A stretch of DNA of 58,611 bases. It comes from Paludibacteraceae bacterium (GTDB lineage: Bacteria; Bacteroidota; Bacteroidia; Bacteroidales; Paludibacteraceae). The position numbers were made by a program, and so were the translations under genes. The stretch is from the NCBI GenBank assembly GCA_905235505.1, contig CAJOMJ010000005.1:1-58611 (forward strand). Reading direction: 5' to 3'. The stretch's first letter is position 1. Every line of letters begins with the position of its first letter. Under the pieces are notes generated by a model, which was not told the DNA's origin, ran no database searches, and worked only from the letters and a program-made list of their open reading frames with translations. Shown one piece after another: positions 56,597 through 58,611 of this stretch.

Positions 56597-56961
56597 AACG
56601 TTATGATTATTTGTGTTTTGTTTGTTCTACTCTGAACAGATATGGTAATGCTGTCTTTCTCCTCTGAAAGGCACACCAAACAGCGTGCAAAATTACTAAA
56701 TAAAGTTGAGATAGAAAAGTAAAAAAACACAATTATTAAAGAAAAACATAACTGTCACATAACTCCTTTCCTTATAATAATATAACAAATATAACAGGTC
56801 TGTATATTATGAACATCATGCCGTCTGTAGAGATATTCATCACACGCAACGATTGTTATCCCGCTTGGGGGAAATAACTGTATATCATAGTAAGAATCCG
56901 ATTTTCACATTGTAAGCGTTCTGTGAAAGATGCGTGTATAAAAAGGCTTTTTTCTTTCTTC
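56597..56961. other. Gene-free nqr upstream region
   Basis: AT-rich, no credible gene on either strand. A minus-strand TAATTTTG (56688-56695) could be the nqr -7 box, but no TTG lies at the proper distance, so the promoter remains uncertain. Confidence 0.4.
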
Positions 56962-56993
56962 TTTGTGCCTGATTGAATCAGGCATTAACTTTG
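56962..56993 (+). promoter_or_regulatory. Promoter with a 19-nt palindromic operator in its spacer
   Basis: TTTG (56962-56965), 20 nt, TAACTTTG (56986-56993). The spacer is almost entirely a palindrome, TGCCTGATTGAATCAGGCA (56966-56984, 9-bp arms). Two more half-sites, GCCTGAT, lie downstream at 57033 and 57047. No gene longer than about 30 codons follows before 57351, so it may make a small RNA or a long leader for that gene. Confidence 0.72.
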
Positions 56994-57131
56994 CAAGACG
57001 CTTCGAAAAGACAACAAAATATCTGATAATAAGCCTGATACAAATAGCCTGATTCATTTGTCTGAGCGCCGCAAATGTCATTACAATGTCCGCAATCTCC
57101 ACTATAATTCTTGTGCCACGTAATATTCTCA

Positions 57132-57210
57132 TTACTATATCATTAGTATGTAATTACTATGTGATTACTATGTGATTACTATGTGATTACTATGTGATTA
57201 CTATGTGATT
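57132..57210. repeat. 11-bp tandem repeat array (TTACTATGTGA)
   Basis: Five exact units (57154-57208) preceded by two degenerate ones (57132-57153). The period matches one turn of B-DNA, so every unit faces the same side. It lies between the palindromic promoter and the promoter of the gene at 57351. Confidence 0.88.
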
Positions 57211-57284
57211 AACCTGAATCATCGCTGAAACTCCTTATAAATGAGCATATAACAAATCTTTTGTCTTGCCTTGGTTTGGCATGA

Positions 57285-57316
57285 TTTGTGTAATCAAATA
57301 ATTTATTGTATCTTTG
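57285..57316 (+). promoter_or_regulatory. Bacteroidota promoter for the Cys-rich protein/Nudix pair
   Basis: TTTG (57285-57288), 20 nt, TATCTTTG (57309-57316), 34 nt before the ATG at 57351. Confidence 0.8.
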
Positions 57317-57350
57317 CAAGACTTAATCCACTAAATAATCCTTAAAAACT

Positions 57351-58028
57351 ATGTTCTACAAAGGTAAGCACACATGCAAGATTCTTAAAGACATACGTCG
57401 CAGAATTGCAGAAGAGAACGACATCAATCTCGTCATTGAGGAATGTGAGTACAAGGGCGATTGTCTTGGTACATGTCCTCGTTGCGAAGCGGAAGTGCGC
57501 TATCTCGAAGAGCAGCTCAAGAAACGTCAGAGTTCAGGCAAACCTCTGAAAGTAGCAGGTATATCAGCAGCAATGGTCTCCCTTCTCGCACCTTCATGTG
57601 CACCTACAAATACCAAAACCACACCTCCGCCGGATACCGAAGGCATAGTGGAGATGCTTCCGGGAGATGTCATCTATGAACCGGAAAATATTCCCGAAGA
57701 AGACCCTTCTACAACTCCTGAGACTCCTAACCCTGAGGCTGTTGACCCGAAGAAAAATCCAAAGCGCAACACACCCAAGCGCATCCCTCTTCGAGGAGAT
57801 GTGGCATTTCCTCCTATTGAACCTGATGAAATAGAACATCCTTTGGCGGGCGAGCCGGCTATTGATATTCCTGAACCTCAAAAGCCTGATACTCCGCAGA
57901 TTGACACTCCCGAAATCATTATTCGTGACAAGGAGCCGCTTATGGGAATAGCCCCTTACTATCCGGACAAAGAGGTCGGAACAGAAGAAAATACAACTCA
58001 TACAGATGATACTAAAACCGCAAAATAG
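57351..58028 (+). CDS. Cys-rich N-terminal domain protein with internal lipobox and proline-rich tail
   Basis: A 225-residue protein. Residues 1-60 hold a compact Cys motif, C32-x5-C38-x3-C42-x2-C45 (ECEYKGDCLGTCPRCEAEV), likely a metal site, after a basic helix. I recall the same KGxCxGTCPxCE module at the N terminus of Bacteroidota proteins that end in TonB-type domains, but none is recognisable here. Residues 66-83 (LKVAGISAAMVSLLAPSC) look like a hydrophobic segment ending in a lipobox-like Cys. Beyond it lies a Pro/Glu/Asp-rich region to the end. It may be a truncated or divergent TonB-like protein anchored with its Cys module inside the cell. Its last 23 nt overlap the Nudix gene. Confidence 0.75.
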   Translation: MFYKGKHTCKILKDIRRRIAEENDINLVIEECEYKGDCLGTCPRCEAEVRYLEEQLKKRQSSGKPLKVAGISAAMVSLLAPSCAPTNTKTTPPPDTEGIVEMLPGDVIYEPENIPEEDPSTTPETPNPEAVDPKKNPKRNTPKRIPLRGDVAFPPIEPDEIEHPLAGEPAIDIPEPQKPDTPQIDTPEIIIRDKEPLMGIAPYYPDKEVGTEENTTHTDDTKTAK

Positions 58029-58566
58029 ACCGTGGAAGGTTCTTCAAAGCCGCGTGCTTGGAGACAATAAGCCTTGGCTTCACCTTCGTCAAGAAACAGT
58101 AGAACTCCCTAATGGTGAGCAGATTCCTACTTGGTATGTAAACGATTTCCCCGACTGGATTAACGTCATCGCAATCACCAAAGACGGCCGCTTCCTCATG
58201 GAGAGCCAGTATCGTCATGGTATCCGCGACACCTTCTACGAACTCTGTGGAGGAGTAATCGATGAGGGTGAGACTCCACTCCAAGCCGCCCAACGTGAAT
58301 TGTTGGAGGAGACGGGATTCGGAGGGGGAGAGTGGAGCTACTATATGAAGTTGTCTCCCAACCCTACCAACCACAGCAACTATCAGCACACTTTTTTGGC
58401 AGTAGGAGTGGAGAAGAAGGAGGAGAGGCATCAAGAACGTACCGAAGATATTGACACATACCTCTTTACTCGAGATGAAGTGATGGAGATTCTCCATAAT
58501 GGTTGGGTCGTTCAAGCCCTGCATTCTGCGCCTCTATGGAAATATATGGCAGAAAATAACCCGTGA
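58006..58566 (+). CDS. Nudix hydrolase (ADP-sugar pyrophosphatase-like)
   Basis: A 186-residue Nudix enzyme. The Nudix box GGVIDEGETPLQAAQRELLEETGF fits GX5EX7REUXEEXGU, with the metal-binding glutamates in RELLEETG. An N-terminal beta domain (YVNDFPDWINVIAITKDGRF) and SQYRHG before the box resemble ADP-ribose/ADP-sugar pyrophosphatases. It hydrolyses a nucleoside diphosphate linked to another group; the substrate is not certain. The ATG lies inside the end of the Cys-rich gene (23-nt overlap), so translation is probably coupled. Confidence 0.9.
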   Translation: MILKPQNRPWKVLQSRVLGDNKPWLHLRQETVELPNGEQIPTWYVNDFPDWINVIAITKDGRFLMESQYRHGIRDTFYELCGGVIDEGETPLQAAQRELLEETGFGGGEWSYYMKLSPNPTNHSNYQHTFLAVGVEKKEERHQERTEDIDTYLFTRDEVMEILHNGWVVQALHSAPLWKYMAENNP

Positions 58567-58567
58567 G

Positions 58568-58598
58568 TTGCAAATACAGAATAATTGTTGTAACTTTG
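58568..58598 (+). promoter_or_regulatory. Bacteroidota promoter for a gene beyond the window
   Basis: TTG (58568-58570), 20 nt, TAACTTTG (58591-58598), just before the right edge. Confidence 0.7.
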
Positions 58599-58611
58599 CA
58601 AACTCTAAAAT

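Noticed and set aside
56905..57132. Minus-strand 75-codon frame upstream of nqrA
   Set aside because: It has no family similarity, is rich in Arg and Ile, and spans the palindromic promoter.
57082..57171. Plus-strand short frame (about 29 codons, MSAISTIILV start) behind the palindromic promoter
   Set aside because: It runs into the 11-bp repeat array and ends there; no conserved feature supports a real peptide, though it cannot be excluded.
57132..57210. CRISPR array
   Set aside because: Units are 11 bp, contiguous and without spacers, and no cas gene is present.

Overview
The window looks like a chromosomal segment of a Bacteroidales bacterium; the family cannot be fixed from sequence alone. 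The evidence is the recurrent Bacteroidota promoter (TTG/TTTG, 19-20 nt, TAnnTTTG) seen at more than a dozen sites, a TonB-dependent receptor with a DUF4249 lipoprotein, DUF4293 and DUF4491 proteins, a 29-residue COX24-type basic ribosome-associated peptide, a six-subunit Na+-NQR, and weak Shine-Dalgarno sequences.

Layout. 1-7477 (minus): a surface polysaccharide operon reading leftward from a UDP-sugar dehydrogenase through two tandem Wzx-type flippases, a Wzy-type polymerase and three glycosyltransferases (the last cut by the window edge). A truncated GHMP (galactokinase-like) kinase start lies between the flippases. 7657-14412: a nitroreductase lipoprotein, then on the minus strand RNase G, HU with the tiny COX24-type gene, a TlpA-like lipoprotein and ValS. 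14997-20521 (plus): DUF4293, TonB receptor, a small secreted protein apparently inserted beside a decayed copy of the receptor 3' end, and DUF4249. 20615-24533 (minus): EEP phosphatase, rlmN, glyA, DUF4491. 24898-37057 (plus): a secreted S37-like peptidase and a 3323-residue multidomain surface protein. 37152-44206 (plus): a cation/proton antiporter, an RND adaptor, and an RND permease fused in frame to its outer-membrane factor. 44274-44347: tRNA-Pro(TGG). 44511-49499 (plus): S9 peptidase, acyl-ACP thioesterase, gmd and fcl (GDP-L-fucose synthesis). 49703-56596 (minus): nqrABCDEF interrupted by two orphan genes, one frameshifted. 57351-58566 (plus): a Cys-rich proline-rich protein and a Nudix hydrolase.

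Functionally the polysaccharide operon and gmd/fcl supply sugars and machinery for surface glycans. The TonB/DUF4249 pair, RND pump, S37/S9 peptidases and giant protein deal with the cell surface and envelope. The Nqr complex supplies the sodium gradient.

The least ordinary features are: (a) a shared C-terminal motif on three unrelated exported proteins; (b) the insertion scar between TonB receptor and DUF4249; (c) short interspersed elements flanking and entering the giant gene; (d) the RND-OMF fusion with an internal lipobox; (e) extra genes inside nqr, including a CxxA redoxin-like protein; (f) two 11-bp-period arrays; and (g) a 19-nt palindrome sitting exactly in a promoter spacer with no gene immediately behind it.
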